Assembly: GCF_041051975.1 (NCBI RefSeq)
Contig: NZ_CP163435.1
Span: 8,101,001-8,165,000 of the forward strand
Direction: 5' to 3'
Length of the DNA: 64,000 nucleotides
Source: Streptomyces sp. R21
GTDB lineage: Bacteria > Actinomycetota > Actinomycetes > Streptomycetales > Streptomycetaceae
Positions within the stretch are counted from its first letter, which is position 1; the number at the start of each line of letters is the position of its first letter. The notes below the pieces were generated by a model. It saw only the letters and a program-made list of their open reading frames with translations. It had not been told where the DNA came from and did not search any database. This document shows, piece after piece, positions 8,458 to 17,720 of the stretch. Both the position numbers and the translations under genes were made by a program.

Positions 8458-8532
8458 CCGTCGGTCGAGTCGATCGCGGTCTGATCGTCGTACGAGGTCC
8501 GGTCGGCGTCCGATCCGTGTGATCGTCGTACG
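8445..8532 (+). repeat. Short direct repeats across the FKBP stop codon
   Basis: A 19-base unit GATCGCGGTCTGA(C/T)CGTCG occurs at 8445-8463 and 8472-8490 (one mismatch, 27-base period). The 13-mer TGATCGTCGTACG occurs at 8482-8494 and 8520-8532. The first copy covers the 3' end of the isomerase gene, so this looks like local tandem duplication of the gene's tail. Confidence 0.8.
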
Positions 8533-8568
8533 GGATCTGTACGTGATCCGACCGGTCCCGATCACCTG

Positions 8569-8596
8569 GGGCCCATGCCTGTTCGGGCATGGGCCC
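8569..8596 (+). terminator. Terminator before pafB
   Basis: An 11-bp perfect stem, GGGCCCATGCC and its complement, with a 6-nt loop, between the FKBP gene and pafB. Confidence 0.75.
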
Positions 8597-8663
8597 TCGG
8601 CTTTTGCCGCGACACCGCGGAGCGGTACGGTCATCGGTCGGAAGCACCATAGGAAGGGCGTCG

Positions 8664-9617
8664 ATGGCCATTGCCAAGGCCGAGCGGTTGATGAACCTCG
8701 CGCTGTGTCTGCTCGGGACGCGGCGGCCGCTCAGCAAGCGCGAACTCCGGGAGTCCATCGAGGCCTATCTGGAAGCGGGCTCGGACGACTCCTTCAACCG
8801 GATGTTCGAGCGCGACAAGGACGATCTGCGCGAACTCGGCCTGGTCATCGAGACGGTGGAGAACCTCGACGGCGAAGTCGGCTACATGGCCCGCCGCGAC
8901 AGCAACCGTCTGCCGCCCATCACCCTCGACGCCGAGGAAGCGGCCGCCCTGGGGCTTGCCGCCAAGGTCTGGCAGCAGGCCCGTCTCGCGGGCGCGGCGA
9001 GCGGAGCCCTGCAGAAGCTGCGCGCCGCGGGCCTTCCCGAGGACGTCGACCCGTACGAGTCCCACAGCGCCCTGGAACCGCGCATCCCCGTGCACGAGGC
9101 GGCCTTCGAACCGCTCATGCTGGCCTGCCGCGACCGTCGCCCGGTCCTCTTCGACTACCGCAAGGCCAACGCCGCCCAGCCCGAGCCCCGCAGCGTGGAG
9201 CCCTGGGCCCTGGAGTGCTGGCGCGGTCACTGGTACCTGGCGGGCTGGGACCGCGACCGCGGGGCCGAGCGCGTCTACCGGCTCTCGCGGATCACCGGCA
9301 AGGTCCGCACCCGCTCCGGCCGGTACACCGCAGAGGTGCCCGACGTCGTCACCGTGCGTGAGACGGTGGCGAGCTGGGCGGGGGAGAACGCCGACCGTTC
9401 CGCGCTGATCCGGCTGCGCACCGGCGCCGGCTACCCGCTGCGCGCCAGGGCCGCCTTCGTACGGGAACTGGGCGACGGCTGGGACGAGTTGGAGATTCCG
9501 TACGGGCACGGGCTGGACGCCTGGCTCGTCGAGTTCGGGCCCGATGTGGTGGTCCTGGAGCCCGCCGAGCTGCGGGCCGATGTCGTGGACCGGCTGCGCG
9601 CCGTGGCCAAGGGCTGA
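8664..9617 (+). CDS. pafB: WYL-domain regulator PafB
   Basis: A 317-residue protein with a winged helix (about residues 5-65, LSKRELRESIEAY), a linker and a WYL domain (about 135-210; WALECWRGHWYLAGWDRDRGAERVYRLSRI is the WYL core). Together with PafC it activates DNA-damage genes independently of LexA in mycobacteria; single-stranded DNA is thought to be the signal sensed by WYL. ATG at 8664 follows AGGAAGGG. pafC begins 16 bases downstream, so they form an operon. Confidence 0.92.
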   Translation: MAIAKAERLMNLALCLLGTRRPLSKRELRESIEAYLEAGSDDSFNRMFERDKDDLRELGLVIETVENLDGEVGYMARRDSNRLPPITLDAEEAAALGLAAKVWQQARLAGAASGALQKLRAAGLPEDVDPYESHSALEPRIPVHEAAFEPLMLACRDRRPVLFDYRKANAAQPEPRSVEPWALECWRGHWYLAGWDRDRGAERVYRLSRITGKVRTRSGRYTAEVPDVVTVRETVASWAGENADRSALIRLRTGAGYPLRARAAFVRELGDGWDELEIPYGHGLDAWLVEFGPDVVVLEPAELRADVVDRLRAVAKG

Positions 9618-9633
9618 GGGGGAACGTAGGAAC

Positions 9634-10683
9634 GTGGCAGGAAAACCGGCCAGGCCCACCAACGCCATCGATCAGACGCGGCGGATGCTCTCCCTGGTGA
9701 CCTATCTGCGTGAGCGCCCGGGCGCACGCGTCGGAGACGTCGCCCGCGCGTTCGGGATCACCGAGGACGAGCTGATCTCCGACCTGGACGTCCTGCCGCT
9801 GTGCGGGACCAGCTTCCGCGGCGGGGACCTCCTCGACATCGACACCGACGGCGACCGGATCTGGTGGCACAACCCCGACGATGTCGCCGAGCCGCTGCGG
9901 ATCGCCGCCGACGAGGCCACCGCGCTGCTGGTGGCCGCCCGCGCGGTGTCCACGCTGCCGGGCCTGCGCGAGAGCGACCGGCAGGCGCTGCTGCGTGCCA
10001 CCGCCAAGGTGGAGGCCGCGTCGGGCGAGGCAGCGGGGGCCAGCTCCCGGCTGTCGGTGACCTTCGAGTCCGAGGGCGGGGTCTTCGCGGACGTCGACCG
10101 GGCGATCTCCGAGCGGCGCCGGCTGTGGATCCGCTACTACTCGCCGGCCCGCGACGAACTCAGCGAGCGCGAGATCGACCCGATCCGCCTGGTCAGTGTC
10201 GGCCACACCTATGTGGAGGCCTGGTGCCGCCGCTCCGAGGCGCGCCGCACCTTCCGCCTCGACCGGGTCGCCGAGATCCGCATCCTGGACGAGCCGTCCG
10301 CGCCGCCCGAGGTCGAGCTGCGGGACCTGTCCGAGGCGCTGGTGCAGCCCGCGGCCGAGGACCCCGAGGTGGTCATCGAAGTGGCCCCCGGCGGGCGCTG
10401 GGTCGCTGAGTACTACCCGCACGACAGCGCCGAGGAGCTGCCCGACGGGGGACTGCGCATCACCCTGCGCGCGCCCGATCCGGCCTCGCTGCGGCGGCTC
10501 GCGCTGCGGCTCGGCCGGGACGGCCGGATCGTGTCGCCGCAGGATGTCGCGGACAGTGCCCGGCGGGCGGCCCGCGAGGCGCTGGCGGCATACGACGGTG
10601 AGCAGGGCGACCGGGGCGCGAACGGCGCCCCTGGAGCCGGGGTCGAGGACGGGTCGTACGACAGGCAGGAGCGAGGGCTTTGA
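9634..10683 (+). CDS. pafC: WYL-domain regulator PafC
   Basis: A 349-residue partner of PafB with the same layout: HTH (about 12-65), a WYL domain (about 150-235, TYVEAWCRRSEARRTFRLDR) and a C-terminal extension. The tail after about residue 330 (ANGAPGAGVEDGSYDRQERGL) is low complexity. The GTG start at 9634 follows GTAGGA. The stop overlaps the TTG of the next gene (TTGA). Confidence 0.92.
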   Translation: MAGKPARPTNAIDQTRRMLSLVTYLRERPGARVGDVARAFGITEDELISDLDVLPLCGTSFRGGDLLDIDTDGDRIWWHNPDDVAEPLRIAADEATALLVAARAVSTLPGLRESDRQALLRATAKVEAASGEAAGASSRLSVTFESEGGVFADVDRAISERRRLWIRYYSPARDELSEREIDPIRLVSVGHTYVEAWCRRSEARRTFRLDRVAEIRILDEPSAPPEVELRDLSEALVQPAAEDPEVVIEVAPGGRWVAEYYPHDSAEELPDGGLRITLRAPDPASLRRLALRLGRDGRIVSPQDVADSARRAAREALAAYDGEQGDRGANGAPGAGVEDGSYDRQERGL

Positions 10684-10973
10684 GCAGGTCGGTGATGTCA
10701 GGTATGCCGGAGATGTCGGTCAAGTCCGCGTTCGCTGGAATGACGAGGGTGATTCCCGTGGTGTTCAAGGCCGCCTGCCCCGACTGCCGGGCCCGACTGG
10801 AGCTCTCCGCGGGCGCCCTGCGCCTGGCCATCGGCGCCTCCAGCCGCACCACCTTCTACTCCTTCACCTGCCCCGAGTGCGGCGCCGCCGTCCGCAAGCC
10901 CGCCGGCGAGCGCATCGTCGAACTCCTCACCGGGGGCGGGGTGCGGACCCTGCGGCTGCACTCCACCGTCTAG
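10680..10973 (+). CDS. Small zinc-ribbon protein of unknown function
   Basis: A protein of up to 97 residues with two knuckles, CPDC and CPEC, 31 residues apart, that should bind one zinc as a ribbon. The conserved-looking part starts at VFKAACPDC; the first 25 or so residues look less constrained. The TTG at 10680 overlaps the pafC stop, but ATG 10740 or GTG 10758/10761 (behind GAGGG) are equally plausible starts. The position between pafC and tatA suggests co-transcription with pafBC. No function can be assigned. Confidence 0.7.
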   Translation: MSRSVMSGMPEMSVKSAFAGMTRVIPVVFKAACPDCRARLELSAGALRLAIGASSRTTFYSFTCPECGAAVRKPAGERIVELLTGGGVRTLRLHSTV

Positions 10974-10982
10974 GGTCGGCTC

Positions 10983-11177
10983 ATGTTCTGGCCGATGTTC
11001 GCGATCGCTGTGGGTTTTGTGGGAATCGCCGTCCTCGGCGTGCTCGCTGTCCGTGTCTTTCTGGAGGCGGAGCGTCTCGGGAAGCAGGTGGCGGAGTCCG
11101 CGAGCCGTATCAACCGGGCGGCCGACGACCTGGAGCGGGCGTCCATGGGCGCCGCCCATTCCGTGGATGCGCTGTGA
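10983..11177 (+). CDS. Small single-pass membrane protein
   Basis: A 64-residue protein with one hydrophobic segment (about residues 2-25, FWPMFAIAVGFVGIAVLGVLAV) and an amphipathic cytosolic helix (LEAERLGKQVAESASRINRAADDLERA), a layout recalling DUF948-type proteins. ATG at 10983 lies 9 bases after the zinc-ribbon gene. A 257-base gap without other genes follows, before tatA. Function unknown. Confidence 0.6.
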   Translation: MFWPMFAIAVGFVGIAVLGVLAVRVFLEAERLGKQVAESASRINRAADDLERASMGAAHSVDAL

Positions 11178-11434
11178 GTCGCTCCCGGGTGGCCTGTGAG
11201 TGCTGCGGCCGATGCGTTGTGGGCGACTTCGCCCTGTCATCTTGTCGGTATGGGCAGGTACGCTGCTGAAGTGGCCCGAGGAGCGAGGCGCGGGCCGCTA
11301 CGGGGAGTATGCAAGGGCATTGCCTCACGTTTACTCCTGCGGGTTACGATCGCTGCCAGCGTGGTGGTCGGATGTTTCAGCCCGACCGGCCAAGCACCAG
11401 ACTCCTGTCGCCTCGGTGAAGAAGGTATACAGCT

Positions 11435-11719
11435 ATGGGTAGGCTCGGCCCCACCGAGATCATTCTCATTCTCGTCATCGTCGTGCTGCTGTTCGGAGCC
11501 AAGAAGCTTCCTGACATGGCGCGTTCCCTCGGCAAGTCCGCCCGCATCCTCAAGAGCGAGGCGAAGGCCATGAAGGCCGACGACAGCAAGGACGCCGCGG
11601 CCGGTCCGCCCAGCGACCCTGAGCAGCCTGCCGCCCAGCGTACGATCCAGGCTTCGCCCGGCGACGTGACCAGCTCGCGCCCCGTGGCCGAGCCGACCGA
11701 CCGTACGACGCAGCGCTAA
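11435..11719 (+). CDS. tatA: Sec-independent translocase subunit TatA
   Basis: A 94-residue protein: short N-terminus, one membrane helix (LGPTEIILILVIVVLLFGAKKLPDMA, with the FGAKKLPD hinge), an amphipathic helix (ARSLGKSARILKSEAKAMK) and a polar tail. TatA oligomers form the passage for folded Tat substrates, many of which are secreted in Streptomyces. ATG follows GAAGG. tatC is 52 bases downstream. TatB is not here and is usually encoded elsewhere in Streptomyces. Confidence 0.96.
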   Translation: MGRLGPTEIILILVIVVLLFGAKKLPDMARSLGKSARILKSEAKAMKADDSKDAAAGPPSDPEQPAAQRTIQASPGDVTSSRPVAEPTDRTTQR

Positions 11720-11771
11720 CCCCAGCCGGGCCGCCGGAGATCGGCCCGACTCTCTAGGACGAGGACGTAGG

Positions 11772-12722
11772 TTGCTCAAGCCTGCCCGAAGGAAAGAGAA
11801 GGATCCCGAGGGGCGGATGCCTCTTGTGGACCACCTTCGCGAGCTCCGCAACCGGCTCGCGAAGGGCATGTTGGCGATCACGGTCGTCTCCATCGTGGCT
11901 GCTTTCTACAGCCAGCAGCTGATGGAGTTCCTCTCGGACCCGGTTCCGCGCTGCACCAAGGGACTGGGTGAGGCGACCGGCGGTTCCTGCGCCGTGGTCG
12001 CGTACACCGACCTGCTCTCGCCCTTCACCACCACGGTGAAGGTCAGCGTCATGGCGGGCGTGATCCTCTCGAGCCCGATCTGGCTCTACCAGCTGTGGGC
12101 GTTCATCGCGCCAGGGCTGCACAAGCACGAGCGGAAGTACACGTACGCCTTCGTGGGTGCGGCCGTCCCGCTCTTCCTCGCCGGTGCCACGCTCGCCTAC
12201 ACCATCCTGCCGATCAGCATGCGGGTGCTGCTGGGCATCACCCCCGACGGCTCGGCGAACATCCTGCCGATGGACAAGATCCTGGACTTCGTCGTCCGGA
12301 TGGTGCTGATCTTCGGCGGAGCCTTCGAACTGCCCCTGATCCTGGTCATGCTCAACTTCACCGGCATGGTGAGCGGGCGCAGAATGGCCGGCTGGTGGCG
12401 CGGCGTCGTCATGGGCGTCTTCGTCTTCGGCGCCGTGGCGACCCCCACCACCGACCCGTTCGGAATGATCGCCCTCGCGGGACCGATCGTCGTCCTGTAC
12501 TTCATCGCGGTCGGCGTGGCGATCCTCAACGACAAGCGGCGCAACCGCCGCAACCCCGACGCCGACCTGGACGACGACGAGGCCTCCGACCTCGACCTGA
12601 CGCCGGAAGCGATCGGTGAGGTCGAGACGGTGTCCGCGTCGAAGGCTCTGCCCGAGCAGTCGAGCGGTGACACCGAAGGCGCGTCCTCGGGCCGCGTGAA
12701 CGGATACGACGACTTCACCTGA
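11772..12722 (+). CDS. tatC: Sec-independent translocase subunit TatC
   Basis: A 316-residue protein with six predicted membrane helices. The N-terminal MPLVDHLRELRNRL carries the signal-peptide-binding motif (HLxELRxR), and the third and fourth helices include FVGAAVPLFLAGA. The C-terminal tail of about 60 residues is acidic and Ser-rich (DADLDDDEASDLDL), longer than in E. coli. TTG at 11772 follows GAGG; ATG at 11818 would start 15 residues later. Confidence 0.95.
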   Translation: MLKPARRKEKDPEGRMPLVDHLRELRNRLAKGMLAITVVSIVAAFYSQQLMEFLSDPVPRCTKGLGEATGGSCAVVAYTDLLSPFTTTVKVSVMAGVILSSPIWLYQLWAFIAPGLHKHERKYTYAFVGAAVPLFLAGATLAYTILPISMRVLLGITPDGSANILPMDKILDFVVRMVLIFGGAFELPLILVMLNFTGMVSGRRMAGWWRGVVMGVFVFGAVATPTTDPFGMIALAGPIVVLYFIAVGVAILNDKRRNRRNPDADLDDDEASDLDLTPEAIGEVETVSASKALPEQSSGDTEGASSGRVNGYDDFT

Positions 12723-12783
12723 TCCGCGCACCGAGCGGCTGTGAGCCGGGGCGGGGGCGGACAGGGAGCAGGACACAGAGGAG

Positions 12784-12808
12784 GGGCCGTACGGAATCCG
12801 TACGGCCC
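12784..12808 (+). terminator. Terminator after tatC
   Basis: A 10-bp stem, GGGCCGTACG and its complement, closing a 5-nt loop, followed by TT; 61 bases after the tatC stop. Confidence 0.75.
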
Positions 12809-12943
12809 TTCCGTCGTGCGGGTCCTCCGCGTCGCTCGCCTCCGTCGGTCGCCTCTGCCGGTCGTCCGGGGCGGTCGTCCGTGACGGTGATCCGGATATT
12901 GATCGTCCTGTTGTCAGTGGCTGCCGGTAGTCTCGAAAGCACG

Positions 12944-15760
12944 ATGACAGAGGACCTCTCACCGGCCGAGCGGTATGCGGCAGCACGTAAGCGCGCTGCC
13001 GAGCAGGCCACCGCGCTCGCCTCCTTCCGCGAGATGTACGACTTCGGCCTCGACCCCTTCCAGATCGAGGCCTGCCAGGCGCTCGAGGCGGGCAAGGGTG
13101 TGCTGGTGGCCGCGCCCACCGGGTCGGGCAAGACGATCGTCGGCGAGTTCGCCGTCCACCTCGCCCTGCAGCAGGGCAAGAAGTGCTTCTACACGACACC
13201 GATCAAGGCACTGTCGAACCAGAAGTACGCCGACCTGTGCCGTCGCTACGGCGCGGACAAGGTCGGCCTGCTCACCGGCGACAACAGCGTCAACTCCGAG
13301 GCGCCGGTGGTCGTGATGACCACCGAAGTGCTGCGGAACATGCTGTACGCGGGCTCCCAGACCCTCCTCGGCCTCGGCTATGTGGTCATGGACGAGGTGC
13401 ACTACCTCTCCGACCGCTTCCGCGGCGCGGTCTGGGAAGAGGTGATCATTCACCTTCCCGAATCGGTGACCCTGGTGTCGCTCTCGGCGACCGTGTCGAA
13501 CGCCGAGGAGTTCGGCGACTGGCTGGACACCGTGCGCGGCGACACCCAGGTGATCGTCTCCGAGCACCGGCCCGTGCCGCTGTTCCAGCACGTGCTGGCC
13601 GGCCGCCGGATGTACGACCTGTTCGAGGAGGGCGAGGGCCAGAAGAAGGCCGTCAACCCCGACCTCACGCGCCTGGCGCGCATGGAGGCGAGCCGTCCGT
13701 CGTACCAGGACCGCAGACGGGGCCGCGCGATGCGCGAGGCGGACCGCGAGCGCGAGCGGCGACAGCGCTCCCGCGTGTGGACGCCGAGCCGCCCCGAGGT
13801 CATCGAACGCCTCGACGCCGAGGGGCTGCTGCCCGCCATCACCTTCATCTTCAGCCGCGCCGCCTGCGAGGCCGCCGTACAGCAGTGCCTGTACGCGGGC
13901 CTCAGGCTGAACGACGACGAGGCACGTGCGCGCGTGCGTGAACTCGTCGAGGAGCGCACGGCGTCCATCCCGACGGAGGACCTGCACGTCCTCGGGTACT
14001 ACGAGTTCCTCGAGGGCCTGGAGCGCGGCATCGCGGCCCACCACGCGGGCATGCTGCCGACGTTCAAGGAGGTCGTCGAGGAGCTGTTCGTCCGCGGCCT
14101 CGTCAAGGCCGTGTTCGCGACGGAGACACTGGCGCTGGGCATCAACATGCCCGCCCGCTCGGTGGTGCTGGAGAAGCTCGTCAAGTGGAACGGCGAGCAG
14201 CACGCCGACATCACCCCCGGCGAGTACACCCAGCTGACCGGCCGGGCCGGCCGCCGCGGCATCGATGTCGAGGGCCACGCCGTCGTGCTGTGGCAGCGCG
14301 CCATGAACCCCGACCACCTGGCGGGACTCGCGGGCACCCGCACCTATCCGCTGCGCTCCAGCTTCAAGCCGTCGTACAACATGGCCGTGAACCTGGTCGA
14401 GCAGTTCGGGCGGCACCGCTCGCGCGAGCTTCTGGAGACGTCCTTCGCACAGTTCCAGGCCGACAAGTCGGTCGTCGGGATCTCGCGGCAGGTGCAGCGC
14501 AACGAGGAGGGGCTGGAGGGTTACAAGGAGTCGATGACCTGCCACCTCGGCGACTTCGAGGAGTACGCGCGGCTGCGCCGCGAACTCAAGGACCGCGAGA
14601 CGGAGCTGGCCAAGCAGGGGGCGGTGCAGCGCAGGGCCGAGGCGGCCGTCGCGCTGGAGAAGCTCAAGCCGGGCGATGTCATCCACGTCCCGACCGGGAA
14701 GTACGCCGGGCTGGCCCTGGTCCTCGACCCGGGGCTGCCCGCCGGCCGGTCCAACGGCCACCGGGGCCTGGAGCACCACGACGGGCCTCGGCCGCTGGTG
14801 CTCACCGCCGAGCGCCAGGTGAAGCGGCTCGCCTCGATCGACTTCCCGGTTCCCGTGGAGGCGCTGGAGCGGATGCGGATCCCGAAGTCGTTCAACCCCC
14901 GCTCCCCGCAGTCCCGTCGGGACCTCGCGTCGGCGCTCAGGACCAAGGCCGGGCACATCGTCCCGGACCGGCACCGCAAGGGGCGGGCCGCTGCCGCCGA
15001 CGACCGTGAGATCGCCCGGCTGCGCACAGCCCTGCGCGCCCACCCCTGTCACGGGTGCAACGACCGCGAGGACCACGCCCGTTGGGCGGAGCGGTACTAC
15101 CGGCTCCAGCGCGACACCACGCAGCTGGAGCGCCGCATCGAGGGCCGGACGAACACCATCGCCCGCACCTTCGACCGTATCGTCGCGCTCCTGACCGAGC
15201 TCGACTACCTGCGGGGCAACGACGTCACCGAGCACGGCAAGCGGCTCGCCCGGCTGTACGGCGAACTCGACCTGCTCGCCAGCGAATGCCTGCGCGCCGG
15301 GGTCTGGGAAGGCCTCGCCCCGGCCGAACTGGCGGCCTGTGTCTCGGCGTTGGTGTACGAGGCGCGGGTCGGCGACGACGCGATGGCGCCGAAGCTGCCC
15401 TCGGGCAAGGCGAAGGCCGCGCTCGGCGAGATGGTCCGCATCTGGGGTCGACTCGACGCTCTGGAGGAGGACTTCCGGATCACCCAGTCCGAGGGTGTGG
15501 GCCAGCGTGAGCCGGACCTCGGCTTCGCCTGGGCCGCGTACCAGTGGGCGTCCGGCAAGGGCCTCGATGAGGTGCTGCGCGAGGCCGAGATGCCCGCCGG
15601 CGACTTCGTGCGCTGGTGCAAGCAGGTCATCGATGTCCTGGGCCAGATCTCGGCGGCCGCACCGGTCTCCGGCGGCGAGGGCTCTACGGTCGCGAAGAAC
15701 GCGCGCAAGGCGGTCGACGGGCTGCTGCGGGGAGTGGTCGCTTACTCGTCGGTGGGGTGA
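12944..15760 (+). CDS. helY: SKI2/MTR4-type DExH-box helicase
   Basis: A 938-residue superfamily 2 helicase. Walker A AAPTGSGKT lies about residue 55, DEVH about 150, SAT about 178 and the motif VI TGRAGRRG about 431; a long C-terminal part resembling the MTR4/SKI2 family follows. It includes CHGCNDREDHARW, a Cys-x-x-Cys near residue 704. The probable substrate is RNA, in processing or decay, by analogy with eukaryotic homologues. ATG at 12944 is used; an upstream GTG would add a hydrophobic stretch not expected in this family. The last 19 bases overlap a convergent gene remnant. Confidence 0.92.
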   Translation: MTEDLSPAERYAAARKRAAEQATALASFREMYDFGLDPFQIEACQALEAGKGVLVAAPTGSGKTIVGEFAVHLALQQGKKCFYTTPIKALSNQKYADLCRRYGADKVGLLTGDNSVNSEAPVVVMTTEVLRNMLYAGSQTLLGLGYVVMDEVHYLSDRFRGAVWEEVIIHLPESVTLVSLSATVSNAEEFGDWLDTVRGDTQVIVSEHRPVPLFQHVLAGRRMYDLFEEGEGQKKAVNPDLTRLARMEASRPSYQDRRRGRAMREADRERERRQRSRVWTPSRPEVIERLDAEGLLPAITFIFSRAACEAAVQQCLYAGLRLNDDEARARVRELVEERTASIPTEDLHVLGYYEFLEGLERGIAAHHAGMLPTFKEVVEELFVRGLVKAVFATETLALGINMPARSVVLEKLVKWNGEQHADITPGEYTQLTGRAGRRGIDVEGHAVVLWQRAMNPDHLAGLAGTRTYPLRSSFKPSYNMAVNLVEQFGRHRSRELLETSFAQFQADKSVVGISRQVQRNEEGLEGYKESMTCHLGDFEEYARLRRELKDRETELAKQGAVQRRAEAAVALEKLKPGDVIHVPTGKYAGLALVLDPGLPAGRSNGHRGLEHHDGPRPLVLTAERQVKRLASIDFPVPVEALERMRIPKSFNPRSPQSRRDLASALRTKAGHIVPDRHRKGRAAAADDREIARLRTALRAHPCHGCNDREDHARWAERYYRLQRDTTQLERRIEGRTNTIARTFDRIVALLTELDYLRGNDVTEHGKRLARLYGELDLLASECLRAGVWEGLAPAELAACVSALVYEARVGDDAMAPKLPSGKAKAALGEMVRIWGRLDALEEDFRITQSEGVGQREPDLGFAWAAYQWASGKGLDEVLREAEMPAGDFVRWCKQVIDVLGQISAAAPVSGGEGSTVAKNARKAVDGLLRGVVAYSSVG

Positions 15761-15960
15761 GCGGCCGGTAGCAGGGCTGTTGCGAGGTCCCGGACCGTCT
15801 CCGCGAGGCGGTCCGGTCGGCCGTCCGGGCAGAGCGGCCGGACGAGGTCCGCGTCGAAGGCGCCGAGGAAGACGTGGGCGGTCGCCTCGGGTTCACGTAC
15901 CCGGCTGTTGGCCAGAAGCGCCAGCATGTGGCGGTGCCGGCGCTGGTACGTCGGGCCGCT
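15742..15960 (-). pseudogene. C-terminal remnant of a TetR-like regulator
   Basis: An open frame read leftward from about 15960 ends in TAA at 15742 and encodes HMLALLANSRVREPEATAHVFLGAFDADLVRP... ending AAHPTDE, about 66 residues with strong G/C third-position bias. It resembles the ligand-domain end of a TetR regulator. No start codon with a binding site and no N-terminal HTH precede it: the frame upstream runs into the 3' end of the amidase gene and becomes arginine/proline-rich shadow sequence. I read this as the surviving tail of a truncated gene. The family call is tentative. Confidence 0.4.
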
Positions 15961-16025
15961 ATGCCGTCCCACTCGCCTCGTTCGCCGGGAAGGCCGTACT
16001 GGACGTCGGAGAGGGGCGCGGGGCG

Positions 16026-17681
16026 TCAGCGGATCAGGTAGGCGCGCCAGCCTCCGTGTGTCGTGATGTCGGGGGCGTCGGGGAGGGCGGCGGGCTCGCA
16101 CAGGAAGCCGGGGACGCTGCTTCCGTCGGCCAGTTCGACCTGGCCGAGGGCCATCGGGCGGGGGAGTGCGGCGAGCAGGCGGCCGAGGCCCTCTGCGGGG
16201 AGTCGCCATACCTCGGCCTCGATCGCGGCGCCTCCCTCGCCGACGTGGACCAGGCCTGGCTTGGGCGGGACCGTCGGCAGGGCGTGCAGGCGGTAGACGG
16301 GTGCGGTCGTGGTCGTACGGTCCAGGGTGGCGCCCAGGGCGAGGAGCTGAGGGTTGAGCGGCTGGCCCGACAGGTGGGCGCCGACCACCGCGACCCGTAG
16401 CCGGGGCTGGAGCAGGGCGGCGATCCGGGCGAGCCGCTCGTCCGTGAAGGCCGGGCCGATCAGCATCACGCCGAAGGGCAGCCCGGCCACCTCACCCGCG
16501 GGGACGGCGACCGCGGCCAGGTCGAAGAGGTTCGTGGAGTTGGTGAAGCGGCCCAGACGGGCGTTGGTGCCCAGCGGGTCGGCGGCGACCTCGGCGAGGG
16601 TCGGGTGCCCGGGGGCCGTCGGCAGCATCAGGGCGTCCGCGTCCCCGAGCTCGGCGAGCGCGCGGGTGCGCAGCGCGGCCAGGCGGTCCTGGTCGGCGAA
16701 GAGCCGGTGGGCCGGGATGTCCCGGGCGCGGGTGATGATGCCCGCGACGGTGGGATCGAGGCCCGCACCGCCCTCGGCGATCAACTTATCGACAAAGTCC
16801 CCCACGGCGGTGTACCGCTCGGCGACGAACGCGCCCTCGTACAGCATCGCGGCGGCCTCGGTGAACGGCGTGAGGTCCAGCGTCCTCAACTCGGCCCCGG
16901 CGTCCCTAAGTCGGGCGACCGCGGCCTCGTATGCCTCGCCCCAGCCGTCGTCGAGCTCGCCGAGCTGCGAGAGTGCGGCGACCGCGACGCGCCAGGGGCC
17001 GGGGGCGCGCTGGGGGAGAGGTGGCAGTTCGCGGGCGGACGGCGACGCCATGTACGAGAGCGCCCGTTCGGCCTCCGGGAGGGTGCGGGCGAACACCGTC
17101 ACGCAGTCGAGGGAGGCGCACGCCGGGACCACGCCCGTCGTCGGGACGAGGCCACGGGTGGGCTTGATGCCGACGATGCCGTTGAAGGCGGCGGGGACGC
17201 GGCCGGAGCCCGCGGTGTCCGTGCCGAGGGCGAAGTCCACGAGGCCTAGGGCCACGGCCACGGCTGAGCCCGCGCTGGAGCCGCCGCTGATCCGCTGCGG
17301 GTCGTAGGCGCCCCGGACCGCCCCGTACGGGGAGCGGGTGCCGACCAGGCCGGTGGCGAACTGGTCCAGGTTCGTGGTGCCGAGGGCTATCGCGCCGGCC
17401 GCGCGGAGGCGGGCGACCACCGGGGCGTCGGCCTCCGGGGTGTATGCGTATGCCGGGCAGCCGGCGGTGGTCGGGAGGCCTTGCACGTCTATGTTGCCCT
17501 TGGCCGCGAACAGCTGCCCCGCCAGGGGGAGTTGTTCGCCTGCGGCGACTCTGGCGTCGATGCTGCGGGCCTCGGACTCGACCTCCTGCTGGGGGCGGAG
17601 GTCGATCCAGACCTCGGGGCGGTCTGCGGCCTCTATGCGGGCGTAGGCCATGCGGACTCGGGTCAGGGTGGGGGTCGACAT
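16026..17681 (-). CDS. atzF: Allophanate hydrolase
   Basis: A 551-residue amidase-signature enzyme that hydrolyses allophanate to ammonia and carbon dioxide. Catalytic residues are visible: Lys61 (AAKGNID), cis-Ser135 (GGSSAGS) and nucleophile Ser159 (DTAGSGRVP). The C-terminal third (from about 430) matches the extra allophanate-hydrolase domain. ATG at 17681 follows AAGGAG with 5-base spacing. It is the last gene of the leftward operon with the biotin carboxylase and two DUF1989 genes; a 184-base gap with repeats precedes it. Confidence 0.92.
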   Translation of the reverse strand: MSTPTLTRVRMAYARIEAADRPEVWIDLRPQQEVESEARSIDARVAAGEQLPLAGQLFAAKGNIDVQGLPTTAGCPAYAYTPEADAPVVARLRAAGAIALGTTNLDQFATGLVGTRSPYGAVRGAYDPQRISGGSSAGSAVAVALGLVDFALGTDTAGSGRVPAAFNGIVGIKPTRGLVPTTGVVPACASLDCVTVFARTLPEAERALSYMASPSARELPPLPQRAPGPWRVAVAALSQLGELDDGWGEAYEAAVARLRDAGAELRTLDLTPFTEAAAMLYEGAFVAERYTAVGDFVDKLIAEGGAGLDPTVAGIITRARDIPAHRLFADQDRLAALRTRALAELGDADALMLPTAPGHPTLAEVAADPLGTNARLGRFTNSTNLFDLAAVAVPAGEVAGLPFGVMLIGPAFTDERLARIAALLQPRLRVAVVGAHLSGQPLNPQLLALGATLDRTTTTAPVYRLHALPTVPPKPGLVHVGEGGAAIEAEVWRLPAEGLGRLLAALPRPMALGQVELADGSSVPGFLCEPAALPDAPDITTHGGWRAYLIR

Positions 17682-17720
17682 CGGTGCTCCTTGGCTGGGG
17701 TTCATTGCCGGCAGCGGGAT

